From: Fodinibacter sp045807225
GTDB lineage: Bacteria > Actinomycetota > Actinomycetes > Actinomycetales > Dermatophilaceae
Reading direction: 5' to 3'
Length of the DNA: 64,000 nt
Assembly: GCA_045807225.1 (NCBI GenBank)
Contig: JBJMHU010000061.1
Location: 1 to 64,000 of the forward strand
Part shown: in pieces, positions 19,924-28,401 of the stretch
Position numbering within the stretch: position 1 is the first letter of the stretch
Layout: each line of letters starts with the position of its first letter
The notes under the pieces: generated by a model
Databases searched by the model: none
The model's input: the letters and a program-made list of their open reading frames with translations, nothing else
What the model was told of the DNA's origin: nothing
Program-made: the position numbers and the translations under genes

Positions 19924-20157
19924 ATGAGCAGCAAGGCAGAGCAGATCCTGGCCGGGCTCGGCGGCGCCGGCAACATCGTCGAGATGGAGCCGTGCATCAC
20001 CCGGCTGCGCACCGAGGTCAAGGACATGGCCCTGGTCGACGACAAGGCGCTCAAGGCCGCCGGCGCGCACGGCGTGGTGCGGGCCGGTTCGGTGGTGCAG
20101 GTCGTGGTCGGGCCCGAGGCCGACAACCTGGCCGAGGACATCGAGGACCTGATGTGA
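19924..20157 (+). CDS. PTS EIIB component (GlcNAc/glucose type)
   Basis: A 77-residue EIIB with the phosphorylated Cys24 in VEMEPCITRLR. It takes phosphate from EIIA and passes it to the sugar bound by EIIC. Family members are often fused to IIC; here it is free-standing. The ATG at 19924 lies about 70 bases after the dre-like site. Its TGA overlaps the GTG of the IIA gene (ATGTGA). Confidence 0.9.
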   Translation: MSSKAEQILAGLGGAGNIVEMEPCITRLRTEVKDMALVDDKALKAAGAHGVVRAGSVVQVVVGPEADNLAEDIEDLM

Positions 20158-20612
20158 CCGAGGTGCTCGCCCCCGTCGCCGGCCTGGTCCGTTCGCTGTC
20201 GCAGGTGCCCGACCCGGTCTTCGCCGCCGAGATGGTCGGTGCCGGCGTCGCCATCGAGCCCGAGGGCGGCATGGTGGATGCCGTGTCGCCCGTCGCCGGC
20301 ACGGTGCTCAAGCTGCACCCGCACGCGTTCGTGGTGCTGACGGCCGAGGGCGCCGGCATCCTCGTGCACCTCGGCATCGACACGAACCACCTCGCCGGGG
20401 CGGGGTTCGAGCTGCTCGTGGCCGAGAAGGACGCGGTCGAGGCCGGGCAGCCGGTCACCCGCTGGGATCCGTCCGACGTCGTCGAGCGTGGCCTCAGCGC
20501 GATCGTCATGGTCTGCGTGCTCGACACGAAACCCGGCGCGGTCGACAGCGACCGGCTCGACGAGACGGTCTCGGCCGGCGACCCCCTCTTCGCCTGGCCC
20601 GCTGGCTCGTGA
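20154..20612 (+). CDS. PTS EIIA component (glucose family, Crr-like)
   Basis: A 152-residue EIIA-Glc-type domain. The phosphorylated residue is His72 in GILVHLGIDT, and the second conserved His lies in LKLHPHAF near 55-57. It starts at GTG 20154, inside the stop of the IIB gene, and its own stop overlaps the next GTG at 20609, giving a tight IIB-IIA-HAD operon. It delivers phosphate from HPr to the free-standing EIIB; in other bacteria this component also controls inducer exclusion. Confidence 0.92.
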   Translation: MTEVLAPVAGLVRSLSQVPDPVFAAEMVGAGVAIEPEGGMVDAVSPVAGTVLKLHPHAFVVLTAEGAGILVHLGIDTNHLAGAGFELLVAEKDAVEAGQPVTRWDPSDVVERGLSAIVMVCVLDTKPGAVDSDRLDETVSAGDPLFAWPAGS

Positions 20613-21259
20613 CGAGCCCGGGGGTCGCCGCCCTCCTCCTCGACCTCGACGGCACCCTGGTCGACTCCGAGCCCCTGCACCGCGAGCGCTACCGGGCGTG
20701 GTTCGAGCAGCGCGGCTGGCCCTACGACGACGAGGTGGCCTCGCTCTTCACCGGCCGCCGCGCCGACGACGTCTTCCGCACCGTCGAGGGGCCGTGGCGT
20801 GGGGAGGACCCCGAGGCCCTGCTCGCCGAGATCCTCGGCCTCGAGCCGATGCGTGGTGTGCCCGAGCCGGTCGCCGGCGCGGTGGCGGCGGTCGCCTGGG
20901 CGCGCGCGGCCGGCATCCCGCTGGCCCTGGTCACGTCGGCCGGCACCCGGTGGGTGGCGCGGGTGCTCGACCCGTTCGGGGGCGTCGAGGTCCTCGACGC
21001 CACGGTCACCCGCGAGGACATCGCCGACGGCAAGCCCGACCCGGCCTGCTACGTCCTGGCCTGTGAGCGCCTCGGGGTCGACCCGGGCGCCGCGGTCGCC
21101 TGTGAGGACGCGCCCGACGGCGTGCGCGCCGCCGCCGCGGCCGGAGTCGGCACGGTCGTGGGCGTGACGACCAGCTTCCCCGCGCAGCGGCTGTCGGATG
21201 CCGGTGCCACCCACACGCTGCCCGACCTCACCACCCTGCCGGCCCTGCTCGGCGGCTGA
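20609..21259 (+). CDS. HAD-family sugar-phosphatase-like hydrolase
   Basis: A 216-residue haloacid-dehalogenase phosphatase. The nucleophile and acid Asp are D12 and D14 in LLLDLDGTLVDSEP. The motif-II Thr/Ser lies in LVTSAG, the motif-III Lys in DGKPDPA, and the acidic motif IV is CEDAPDG. The cap is of the small alpha-helical type seen in beta-phosphoglucomutases and sugar phosphatases. The overlap with the PTS IIA gene suggests a sugar-phosphate substrate; that is inference. It converges on rbsD with one base between stop codons. Confidence 0.85.
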   Translation: MTSPGVAALLLDLDGTLVDSEPLHRERYRAWFEQRGWPYDDEVASLFTGRRADDVFRTVEGPWRGEDPEALLAEILGLEPMRGVPEPVAGAVAAVAWARAAGIPLALVTSAGTRWVARVLDPFGGVEVLDATVTREDIADGKPDPACYVLACERLGVDPGAAVACEDAPDGVRAAAAAGVGTVVGVTTSFPAQRLSDAGATHTLPDLTTLPALLGG

Positions 21260-21260
21260 G

Positions 21261-21653
21261 TCAGAACGGCACGCCGCACTCGAGCACGACGTTGGCGTAG
21301 GGCGTCTCCTCGCCGGTGCGCACGGCCAGGCGGATGCCGGGCAGCATCGCCTTGAGGTCGTCGTGCGTGACGACCCGCCGCCGGCCGAGGGCGTCGGCCC
21401 GCTCGTCGAGCCACGCCGGGAACGGGCCTCCGGCCGCCTCCGACGCGATGGTGTGCGCCTGCACGACGACCTCGCCGAGGACGGCATCGAGCACCGTGGG
21501 CAGGTCGACCACGCCGGGAACCAGCGCGAGGTCGACGACCGGCGCACCGGGTGGCAACGGCAGCCCGCGGTCGCTGATGACGACGAGGTCGGTGTGGCCG
21601 AGCCGGGCGAGGTGGCCCAGCAGCTGGGCGTGCAGGAGACCGGAGCGCTTCAC
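21261..21653 (-). CDS. rbsD: D-ribose pyranase
   Basis: RbsD interconverts the pyran and furan forms of ribose before phosphorylation. The 130-residue protein has MKRSGLLHAQL at the start, the catalytic His20 in LGHTDLVVISD, and ends in the family signature TPYANVVLECGVPF. No rbs transporter or kinase is near, so it is an orphan. It lies between a strong terminator and the converging HAD gene and so appears to be monocistronic. Confidence 0.92.
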   Translation of the reverse strand: MKRSGLLHAQLLGHLARLGHTDLVVISDRGLPLPPGAPVVDLALVPGVVDLPTVLDAVLGEVVVQAHTIASEAAGGPFPAWLDERADALGRRRVVTHDDLKAMLPGIRLAVRTGEETPYANVVLECGVPF

Positions 21654-21666
21654 GGGTCGACAGTAG

Positions 21667-21706
21667 ACACCACGCCGCCCCGGCTCGAGCCGGGGCGGCG
21701 TGGTGT
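21667..21706 (-). terminator. Perfect 40-bp palindrome, terminator of the MFS gene
   Basis: Positions 21667-21686 are the exact reverse complement of 21687-21706, giving an 18-bp GC-rich stem with a TCGA loop. It lies 20 bases past the MFS stop and 13 bases upstream of the rbsD start on the same strand, so it should isolate rbsD from MFS transcription. Confidence 0.8.
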
Positions 21707-21725
21707 CCTGGGTCGACGAGGCCCG

Positions 21726-23489
21726 TCAGTGCGGGGCGACCACGGGGGCGTCCTGCGGACCGGCCCCGGCGGCATCCGCGTCGGACCTGGCGCGGTCGTC
21801 GTACGACGACCCCTTGCGCAGCTCGACGTGCGGCAGCATCAGCATCACGAGGAAGCCGGCGACCATGACCATCGAGCCCACGAGGAACACCGTGTCCATG
21901 GCCTCGGAGAAGCCCATGAGGAACGGCTTGGCGATGCGCTCGTCGAGGTCGTTGAGGAACGAGCTGTCCTGCAGCACGCCACTGGCCGCACCGCCGCCGC
22001 CGGCCTGGGCGGCCTTGAGCTGGGCGGCGACGGCGGCGTTCGCCGGGTCGGCCAGCGCGGCCTGGAAGTCGGCGGTGGGCGCGGCCGCCCTCAGCGCAGC
22101 GGTGATCTTCTCGCCGGCGGTGGAGAACAGGATCGACAGGAACACGGCGGTACCGAGCGCTCCACCGATCTGCCGGGTGAAGGTGGCCGTCGACGTGGCG
22201 ACGCCGATCTGGTTCGGCGGCACGGCGTTCTGCACGGCCAGGGTGAGCGGCTGGAAGTTGAAGCCCAGCCCCATGCCGAAGGCCAGCATGACGATCATCG
22301 TCTGCCACAGCGGGGTGTCGAACTCGACGTAGTGGAACACGAACAGCGAGACGGCCAGCAGCGCGGACCCGATGATCGGGAACTTCCGGTAGCGACCGGT
22401 GCGGGAGATGATCTGGCCCGAGAGGATCGAGCCGAACATGATTCCCAGGGTCATCGGCAGCAGCAGCAGGCCGGCCTGGGTCGGGGTGGCGCCCTTGACG
22501 ATCTGCAGGTAGAGCGGCAGCGCGGCCAGCCCACCGAACATGGCCACACCGATGAGCACCGAGGCCGCCGAGGACACCCCGACCGTCTTGTTGGTGAACA
22601 TCTTCAGCGGGAGGATGGCCTCCTCCTTCATCCGCCACTCCTGCCAGAAGAAGCCGATGGCGCCCAGGATGCCGATCACGTAGCAGGCGGTCGACTTGCT
22701 GTTGACCCAGCCCCACTCGCGGCCCTGCTCGGCGACGAGCAGCAGCGGCACCAGGGCGACCGAGAGCAGCGCCGCGCCGGCCCAGTCGATGCGGTGGTCG
22801 AGGCGGTTGTGGCGCAGGTGCAGCGTCCTGGAGACCACGGCCAGGGCCGCGATGCCGATCGGCACGTTCACGAGGAAGACCCAGCGCCAGCCGTCGATGC
22901 CGAGGATGGTCTCCTGGCCGGCGAAGAAGCCGCCGATGACCGGACCGAGCACCGACGCGGTGCCGAAGACGGCGAGGAAGTAGCCCTGGTACTTGGCGCG
23001 CTCACGCGGCGGCACGATGTCGCCGATGATGGCCAGCGCCAGCGAGAACAGGCCGCCGGCACCCAGGCCCTGCACGGCGCGGAAGGCCGCGAGGCTGAAC
23101 ATCGAGGTCGAGAACGTACACAGGATCGACCCGAAGATGAAGATCGAGATGGCGATGATGAACAGCTTCTTGCGGCCGTAGATGTCGCCGAGCTTTCCGT
23201 AGAGCGGGGTGACGATCGTCGAGGTGATCAGGTAGGCGGTGGTCGCCCAGGCCTGGTGGTTCAGGCCCTTGAGGTCGTCGGCGATGGTGCGGATGGCGGT
23301 CGCGACGATGGTCTGGTCCAGGGCCGCGAGGAACATGCCCATCATCAGGCCGATGAGGATCGTGACGATCTGGCGGTGGGTGAGCGGGCCGGTCGGGCGG
23401 TCCGGTTCGTCGACCGCGGCGGGTGCCGGGGCACCGCCGCCGGTGGCCAGGGCGGCCTGCCGGCTGCCGGGCGGGGTGGAGTCGTTCAT
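21726..23489 (-). CDS. DHA2-type (EmrB/QacA) MFS multidrug exporter
   Basis: A 587-residue exporter with 14 predicted membrane segments. Motif A is GKLGDIYGRKKLF at about 90-102; motif C-type glycines lie in LGPVIGGFFAG. LDQTIVATAIRTIADDL near residue 55 is characteristic of the DHA2 branch. The extended loop between the last helices (AQAGGGGAASGVLQD) is cytoplasmic or external and low in complexity. Its ATG overlaps the stop of the MarR gene, so the regulator and pump are co-translated. The substrate is unknown. Confidence 0.88.
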   Translation of the reverse strand: MNDSTPPGSRQAALATGGGAPAPAAVDEPDRPTGPLTHRQIVTILIGLMMGMFLAALDQTIVATAIRTIADDLKGLNHQAWATTAYLITSTIVTPLYGKLGDIYGRKKLFIIAISIFIFGSILCTFSTSMFSLAAFRAVQGLGAGGLFSLALAIIGDIVPPRERAKYQGYFLAVFGTASVLGPVIGGFFAGQETILGIDGWRWVFLVNVPIGIAALAVVSRTLHLRHNRLDHRIDWAGAALLSVALVPLLLVAEQGREWGWVNSKSTACYVIGILGAIGFFWQEWRMKEEAILPLKMFTNKTVGVSSAASVLIGVAMFGGLAALPLYLQIVKGATPTQAGLLLLPMTLGIMFGSILSGQIISRTGRYRKFPIIGSALLAVSLFVFHYVEFDTPLWQTMIVMLAFGMGLGFNFQPLTLAVQNAVPPNQIGVATSTATFTRQIGGALGTAVFLSILFSTAGEKITAALRAAAPTADFQAALADPANAAVAAQLKAAQAGGGGAASGVLQDSSFLNDLDERIAKPFLMGFSEAMDTVFLVGSMVMVAGFLVMLMLPHVELRKGSSYDDRARSDADAAGAGPQDAPVVAPH

Positions 23490-23962
23490 CGGTCGGTCCT
23501 TCTGGTGACGGAGGGGATGGAGGCCTCGAGGTCGGAGGCGAAGTGGCGCAGGTGAGCGGAGAACGAGGTGACGTCGTCGTCGGACCAGTCGGCCAGCAGG
23601 CCCTGCAGCCAGCGGTCGCGGCCCTCGCGGATGGCGGTGAGCAGGGCGCTGCCCTCGTCGGTGAGCGACAGCGCCTGGGCGCGGCCGTCGTCGGGGTCGG
23701 GGCCGCGCCTGACGAAGCCGAGGTCGACCAGGGTGCTGACCTGCCGGCTCACGGTGGAGACGTCGGAGTGCAGCACCTCGGCCAGGGCCGAGACGCGCAG
23801 GGGCGCCACCTTGAGGTTGAACAGCAGGGGGTAGGCCATCGGGTCGACCTGGGGGTGCTGGCGCGGCGACTGCTGGCGCACGAGGTGCAGCAGCTTGACG
23901 ACGCGGATCAGGTCGTCGCCGAGCACGGCCGTCGGGGTCGACGGCACGGAGCTGAACGGCAT
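23486..23962 (-). CDS. MarR-family transcriptional regulator
   Basis: A 158-residue winged-helix protein. The helix-turn-helix and wing read ALAEVLHSDVSTVSRQVSTL followed by GLVRRGPDPDDGRAQ-like residues. It is probably the local repressor of the overlapping MFS pump gene. The ATG at 23962 is preferred because GGAAGGA (reverse complement of 23970-23976) lies 7 bases upstream; an ATG at 23998 would add 12 residues. A MarR operator is not obvious in the 64-base gap up to 24061. Confidence 0.87.
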   Translation of the reverse strand: MPFSSVPSTPTAVLGDDLIRVVKLLHLVRQQSPRQHPQVDPMAYPLLFNLKVAPLRVSALAEVLHSDVSTVSRQVSTLVDLGFVRRGPDPDDGRAQALSLTDEGSALLTAIREGRDRWLQGLLADWSDDDVTSFSAHLRHFASDLEASIPSVTRRTDR

Positions 23963-24061
23963 CGAGCTTTCCTTCCTCAGGACAGTTGCTTGCGGCATAC
24001 AACTATATGGCCACGCGCCGGCATTCCCGAAAGTCCGCAGGAGCTCGCCGCTGTCGAAGGT

Positions 24062-24535
24062 TCAGGCGGTGCTGGCGCCGAGGTGGGCGAGCAGGTTGTG
24101 CGCGAACCGCTGGCCCATCAGGGCGACGACGCCCTTCATCGCGGTCGTCACCGCGGGCCGCACGATGCCGGGGAAGGGCAGGTCGACGGTGATCTGCATG
24201 GAGGTCTCGAGGTGGGTGCCCGAGGGCCGCGGGGCGAGCTTGTACCAGCCCACCACGCCGGCGCTCTCGTCCGCGCCGGGAGCGGGGTCGTGGGTGAAGT
24301 CGATGCGGTGCGGCTCGTCGAAGTCCATCCGCTCCCGGAAGGTGAACGAGAACGTGGCGCCGAGCACGGGCACCTTGGTCAGCTGCCAGACCCAGTGCTC
24401 GCCCTCCTCCTTCACGGAGTGCAGGAACGGGGTGAGCCGGGCGATCTGGTCGGGGTCGGTGAGCACCTGCCACACGGCATCCACGTCGGCGGTGACGGTG
24501 GCCGCGGAGCGGTTCGCGGTCGAGAACGTGGCCAT
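24062..24535 (-). CDS. SRPBCC-fold (polyketide cyclase/CoxG-like) protein
   Basis: A 157-residue single-domain START/SRPBCC protein. It begins with a strand-and-helix pattern (FSTANRSAATVTADVDAVWQ) and has the family's DPDQIARLTPFL and a long C-terminal helix (AVTTAMKGVVALMGQRFAHNLL). Such proteins bind hydrophobic ligands; no catalytic residues stand out. It follows the mycothiol-dependent enzyme by 2 bases on the same strand and is probably co-transcribed with it. Confidence 0.82.
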   Translation of the reverse strand: MATFSTANRSAATVTADVDAVWQVLTDPDQIARLTPFLHSVKEEGEHWVWQLTKVPVLGATFSFTFRERMDFDEPHRIDFTHDPAPGADESAGVVGWYKLAPRPSGTHLETSMQITVDLPFPGIVRPAVTTAMKGVVALMGQRFAHNLLAHLGASTA

Positions 24536-24537
24536 GC

Positions 24538-25386
24538 TCAGGGGGTGATCGTCATGGCGGCCATGACCCGGCGGGCCACCTGGTCGTCACCGTGCACCAC
24601 CACGTGCAGGTCGTCGGGGGAGCGGCGACCGCCGATCAGCCGGCCCGCGACCGCGGTCGACATGGTGAGCGACGTGGTGACGACGTCGGGGTGCTCGTCG
24701 GCCTCGCCGGTGAACAGCGGGATGCCGCGCGCCTTGCCGTCGTGCTCCTCGACGCGCGCCCCGGCGCGCCCGACGGTCGGCCCGGTGAGGTCGAGGACGA
24801 CGGCGTTGCCCGGCTCGATGCCGGCGGTCCTGGCCACGATGCGCGGCAGGGCCGCGAACAGCCGGGCCACCGCGTGCGCGGCCGCCGCGGAGTCGAGCCC
24901 GCCGGGGCGCTCGATGGCCTCGCGGATGTCCTGCTCGTGCACCCAGACGTCGAAGGTCCGCACCCCGAGCCGGTCACCCGCCGTCACCCGGCCGAAGGGG
25001 GAGTCGACCTCGACCTGCGCCCACTCCGTGCCCGAGCGGTAGACCGAGAGTCGCTCGGCCAGGCGCTCCTCGAGCTCGTCGAGCACCTCCTCGAGGTCGC
25101 GGCCGCGGCGGGACTCGACGTACTTCTCCATCAGCTCACCGAACGAGTGACGCACGTGCGCGTGCCGGCTGACGTCGACCTCGGGCACCGGCTCGCCGGC
25201 GACCATCGCCTCGGCGGCCGCGACGTGCGCGATCTGGTCGAGCACCGTCCACCCCGGGCAGTCGGTGGGGCGGGCGGCGTCGGCCGGCCGCATCGTGCGG
25301 CCGAGGTCGATGACGTGCTGCACCGTCTGCGCGTACGCGTCGACCAGCTCGCCGAGGTCGCTCGGGGCCGGGGGGTGCAGGGACAT
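24538..25386 (-). CDS. Maleylpyruvate isomerase-family mycothiol-dependent enzyme
   Basis: A 282-residue DinB-fold protein with the N-terminal mycothiol-dependent metal-binding domain (VDAYAQTVQHVIDLGRTM, CPGWTVLDQIAHVAAAEAM with a metal-ligand His) and a C-terminal MDMPI_C-like domain. GVRTFDVWVHEQDIREA carries the other metal ligands. Mycothiol is the low-molecular-weight thiol of actinobacteria, so this gene supports the host assignment. The start is the ATG at 25386. The much longer open frame through this region is an artefact of high GC. Confidence 0.85.
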   Translation of the reverse strand: MSLHPPAPSDLGELVDAYAQTVQHVIDLGRTMRPADAARPTDCPGWTVLDQIAHVAAAEAMVAGEPVPEVDVSRHAHVRHSFGELMEKYVESRRGRDLEEVLDELEERLAERLSVYRSGTEWAQVEVDSPFGRVTAGDRLGVRTFDVWVHEQDIREAIERPGGLDSAAAAHAVARLFAALPRIVARTAGIEPGNAVVLDLTGPTVGRAGARVEEHDGKARGIPLFTGEADEHPDVVTTSLTMSTAVAGRLIGGRRSPDDLHVVVHGDDQVARRVMAAMTITP

Positions 25387-25400
25387 GCGGCCACAGTACC

Positions 25401-25406
25401 TACGCT
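25401..25406 (+). promoter_or_regulatory. -10 box TACGCT for a leaderless copD-ctaG mRNA
   Basis: TACGCT fits the TANNNT consensus and ends 7 bases before the ATG at 25414. No ribosome-binding site is visible between. Confidence 0.5.
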
Positions 25407-25413
25407 GGTCCTC

Positions 25414-27411
25414 ATGGCCACCCCCGAGCACCCGCCGGCCGAGCGAGCGCCGGGGGTCGCTCGTGCCCTCGGTCTCGCGGTCGTGGCGGGGCTGCTGGGG
25501 GCGCTGGTCGCCGCGCTGATCACGGGGGCCACCGCCCCCCTCCAGCTGGCCGACCCCGGCGCGCTGGTGCGCTGGGGGCTGCCGCTCGTGGGGGCGGTGA
25601 GCACCCTGGCGTCCGCCGCCACCGTGGGGCTGCTGGGCCTGGCCGCCTTCCTCGTGCCCGAGCGCGCCCGCACCAACCGCCGCGTCACCGCCACCCGCTA
25701 CGCCGCCACCGCGGCCACGGTGTGGGCGGTGGCCGCGCTGCTCGAGGTGGTGCTGACCTTCGCCGACCTCGCCGGCACGCCGCTCACCAGCGCCGGCCTG
25801 TTCGACCAGCTGGTGTCCTTCACCTGGACCCTGGAGACGACCCGGGTGCTGCTCATCAGCGCCCTCGTGGCCGTCGTGGTGGCGGTGTCGGCGCGGCTCA
25901 CCACCCGCAGGGCGCCGATGGCGTGGCTCGCGGTGCTCACCCTCGGCGCGGTCGTCATCCTCGCGCTCACGGGTCACGCGGCCGGCTCGGTCAGCCACGA
26001 GGATGCCGTCAACGCCCTCGGCGTGCACCTGCTCGGCGTCGTGGTCTGGACCGGTGGGCTGATCGGCCTGGTCGCCCTGCGCCGACCGCTCGGCACCGAC
26101 CTCGGCACGACCGTGGAGCGCTACTCGACCGTGGCGGCGTGGTGCTTCGCGGCCGTGGCCCTCACCGGGGTGCAGCAGGCCTGGATCCGGGTGGGGTCGC
26201 TCGAGGGGCTCACCACTCCCTACGGCATCGTCGTGCTGCTCAAGACCGCGGCGATGGTGGCGCTGGGCGTGCTCGGCTGGCTGCACCGGCGCAACATCGT
26301 CGAGGTGCTCACCCAGCGGCCCGGCGACGGGCGTGCCTTCGCCCGGCTGGCGGTCGCCGAGATCACCCTCATGGGCGCGGCCACCGGGCTCGCCGCGGTG
26401 CTCGCGCGCAGCGAGCCCCCGGTTCCCGATGCTCCACCGGTGGCCAGCCGGGTGCTCGAGCTGAGCGGCTACCCCGACCCCGGGCCGATGGTGGGCGCCG
26501 ACTGGATCGCGGCCTGGCGCATCGACTGGCTCTTCCTCGGCACCGCGGCACTGGCCGTCGGCCTCTACCTCGCGGGGGTGGTGCGGCTGCGCCGGCGCGG
26601 CGACGCCTGGCCGGTGGCCCGCACCATCTGCTGGGTGCTCGGGTGGGCCCTGTTCGTGTGGGCCACCTGCGGTGGCCCCGGCATCTGGGGGCGGGTGCTG
26701 TTCAGCACGCACATGGTGCTGCACATGGCCGTGGCGATGACGGTGCCGCTGCTCCTGGTGCCCGGGGCGCCGGTGACGCTGGCGCTGCGGGCCCTCAGGG
26801 CACGCCCCGACAAGTCGTGGGGGCCGCGTGAGGTGCTGCTCCAGGTGGTGCACTCGCGGGCGATGCACGTGCTGGCCAACCCGGTCGTGGCGGCATCCCT
26901 GTTCTTCTTCAGCCTCGCGGCGTTCTACTGGACCGGCCTGTTCGGGCTCTCGCTCACCACCCACACCGGGCACCTGCTGATGATGGCCCACTTCCTGCTC
27001 ACCGGTTACCTGTTCGTCTGGGTGCTGATCGGCATCGACCCCGGGCCGCCGCGGTGGTCGCCGCTCGCGCTGCTCGTCGTCCTGTTCGCCACCATCTCGT
27101 TCCACGCCTTCTTCGGGGTGGCGCTCACCGGCAGCGAGACCCTGCTGGCGCCCGACTTCTTCGGGCAGGTGAATCTGCCGTGGGGCCCCGACCCGCTGCT
27201 CGACCAGCACCGGGCCGGTGAGATCGCCTGGGGGTTCGGCGAGGCGCCCACCCTGTTCCTCGCCGTGGTCGTGGCCTTCCAGTGGTTCCGGCGCGACGAG
27301 CAGGAGACCCGGCGCAAGGACCGCCAGGCCGACCGTGACGGCGATGCCGAGCTCAAGGCCTACAACGCGTACCTGGGCCGCCTGCGCAACGAGGCCGAGC
27401 ACCTTGACTAG
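25414..27411 (+). CDS. CopD-CtaG fusion: copper-resistance D / cytochrome c oxidase assembly protein
   Basis: A 665-residue polytopic membrane protein joining two families. The N-terminal half (to about residue 340) has the CopD pattern, including LTGHAAGSVSHEDAVNALGVHLL. The C-terminal half is CtaG (Caa3_CtaG): DWIAAWRIDWLFLG, FSTHMVLHMAVAMTVPLLLVPGAPVTLALRAL (split here into its parts), MMAHFLLTGYLF and the His-rich FHAFFGVAL. Such fusions are common in actinobacteria and are linked to copper delivery to the respiratory oxidase. The ATG at 25414 follows a leaderless -10. It is divergent from the mycothiol enzyme gene. Confidence 0.88.
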   Translation: MATPEHPPAERAPGVARALGLAVVAGLLGALVAALITGATAPLQLADPGALVRWGLPLVGAVSTLASAATVGLLGLAAFLVPERARTNRRVTATRYAATAATVWAVAALLEVVLTFADLAGTPLTSAGLFDQLVSFTWTLETTRVLLISALVAVVVAVSARLTTRRAPMAWLAVLTLGAVVILALTGHAAGSVSHEDAVNALGVHLLGVVVWTGGLIGLVALRRPLGTDLGTTVERYSTVAAWCFAAVALTGVQQAWIRVGSLEGLTTPYGIVVLLKTAAMVALGVLGWLHRRNIVEVLTQRPGDGRAFARLAVAEITLMGAATGLAAVLARSEPPVPDAPPVASRVLELSGYPDPGPMVGADWIAAWRIDWLFLGTAALAVGLYLAGVVRLRRRGDAWPVARTICWVLGWALFVWATCGGPGIWGRVLFSTHMVLHMAVAMTVPLLLVPGAPVTLALRALRARPDKSWGPREVLLQVVHSRAMHVLANPVVAASLFFFSLAAFYWTGLFGLSLTTHTGHLLMMAHFLLTGYLFVWVLIGIDPGPPRWSPLALLVVLFATISFHAFFGVALTGSETLLAPDFFGQVNLPWGPDPLLDQHRAGEIAWGFGEAPTLFLAVVVAFQWFRRDEQETRRKDRQADRDGDAELKAYNAYLGRLRNEAEHLD

Positions 27412-27427
27412 CGGGGAGAATGCCGCC

Positions 27428-28267
27428 ATGCGCATCGCGGTCATCCAGCTCGGCTACGACGACGACGAGCCCTTCGACGCCCGGGTCGACCGGGTGGCGG
27501 CGCTGGTCGCCCAGCAGGCCGGTCACGACCTGGTCGTCCTGCCGGAGCTGTGGGGGGCCACGGGGTTCGACTACACCCGCTGGGCCGGCGAGGCCCAGCC
27601 GCTCGACGGCCCCTGGGCCCGGGCGATGGCGGATGCCGCGCGCGCGGCATCCGTGACCCTGCACGCCGGCTCGTTCGTGGAGCGGCTGCCCCAGCCCGGC
27701 GCCGACGGCAACGACCTGGCCAACACCTCGCTGCTGCTGGATGCCGGGGGGTCGACCCTCGCCGTCTACCGCAAGATCCACCGGTTCGGTTTCGGGGCGG
27801 GCGAGCCGCGGCTGATGGAGGCCGGTGCCGATGTGGTGGTCGCCGAGCTTGCTTCTGCTTCGGGGGAGTCGGTGAGGGTCGGCCTGTCCACGTGCTACGA
27901 CCTGCGCTTCCCCGAGCTCTACCGCCGGCAGGTCGTCGCCGGGGCGGAGCTGTTCCTCGTGCCGGCCGCCTGGCCCGCCGCGCGGGTGGGGCACTGGACC
28001 CTGCTCGGGCGGGCCCGGGCCGTCGAGAACCAGTGCGTCGTCGTGCAGTGCAACACCGCGGGCACGCACGCCGGGTACCCGATGGGCGGGCACAGCCAGG
28101 TCGTCACGGCGAGCGGGGAGGTTCTCGCGGAGGCCGACGCGGCGGGGGATGGCACGAGCGGCAGGTCGAGCGCGGGGCAGGAGTGCGTGCTCTCGGTCGA
28201 GGTCGACCTGGCGGCGACCCGCGACTACCGCACGCACTTCCCGGTGCTCGACGACCGCCGCCTGTAG
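27428..28267 (+). CDS. Carbon-nitrogen hydrolase (nitrilase superfamily)
   Basis: A 279-residue nitrilase-superfamily amidase. The catalytic triad is Glu40 in VVLPELW, Lys116 in YRKIHRFGF, and Cys156 in GLSTCYDLRFPELYR. It resembles the Nit/omega-amidase branch (deaminated glutathione or 2-oxoglutaramate amidases); the exact substrate is not readable. It lies 16 bases after the CopD-CtaG gene, preceded by GGGGAGAA (27413-27420). Two copies of a 46-bp palindrome follow its stop. Confidence 0.88.
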   Translation: MRIAVIQLGYDDDEPFDARVDRVAALVAQQAGHDLVVLPELWGATGFDYTRWAGEAQPLDGPWARAMADAARAASVTLHAGSFVERLPQPGADGNDLANTSLLLDAGGSTLAVYRKIHRFGFGAGEPRLMEAGADVVVAELASASGESVRVGLSTCYDLRFPELYRRQVVAGAELFLVPAAWPAARVGHWTLLGRARAVENQCVVVQCNTAGTHAGYPMGGHSQVVTASGEVLAEADAAGDGTSGRSSAGQECVLSVEVDLAATRDYRTHFPVLDDRRL

Positions 28268-28284
28268 CGCACCTTTCTCACCCC

Positions 28285-28330
28285 GTTGGGTGCTCAGGTG
28301 GTCGGCCGGGCAGCCACCAGAGCACCCAAG
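28285..28330 (+). repeat. 46-bp palindromic repeat, copy 1
   Basis: The element starts GTTGGGTGCTCAGGTGG and ends in GAGCACCCAAG. TTGGGTGCTC (28286-28295) and GAGCACCCAA (28320-28329) form the outer stem, CAGGTGG/CCACC the inner one. It lies downstream of the nitrilase gene and of the DUF559 gene. Confidence 0.85.
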
Positions 28331-28346
28331 CCGAGGGCCGTTCAGA

Positions 28347-28392
28347 GTTGGGTGCTGAGACGGCTGCTCCGACGGCCACGTGAGCACCCGAC
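28347..28392 (-). repeat. 46-bp palindromic repeat, copy 2 (inverted)
   Basis: Read on the minus strand this copy aligns with copies 1, 3 and 4: it starts GTCGGGTGCTCACGTGG, keeps GGAGCAGCCGTCTCAGCACC in the second half and ends in CAAC. It sits 9 bases from the stop of the DUF559 gene. Confidence 0.85.
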
Positions 28393-28401
28393 CCCAGCGG
28401 C

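Noticed and set aside
25387..27444. Extension of the mycothiol enzyme gene by nearly 700 codons upstream on the minus strand
   Set aside because: The extra part is antisense to the CopD-CtaG fusion and is low in complexity; similarity starts at the ATG 25386.
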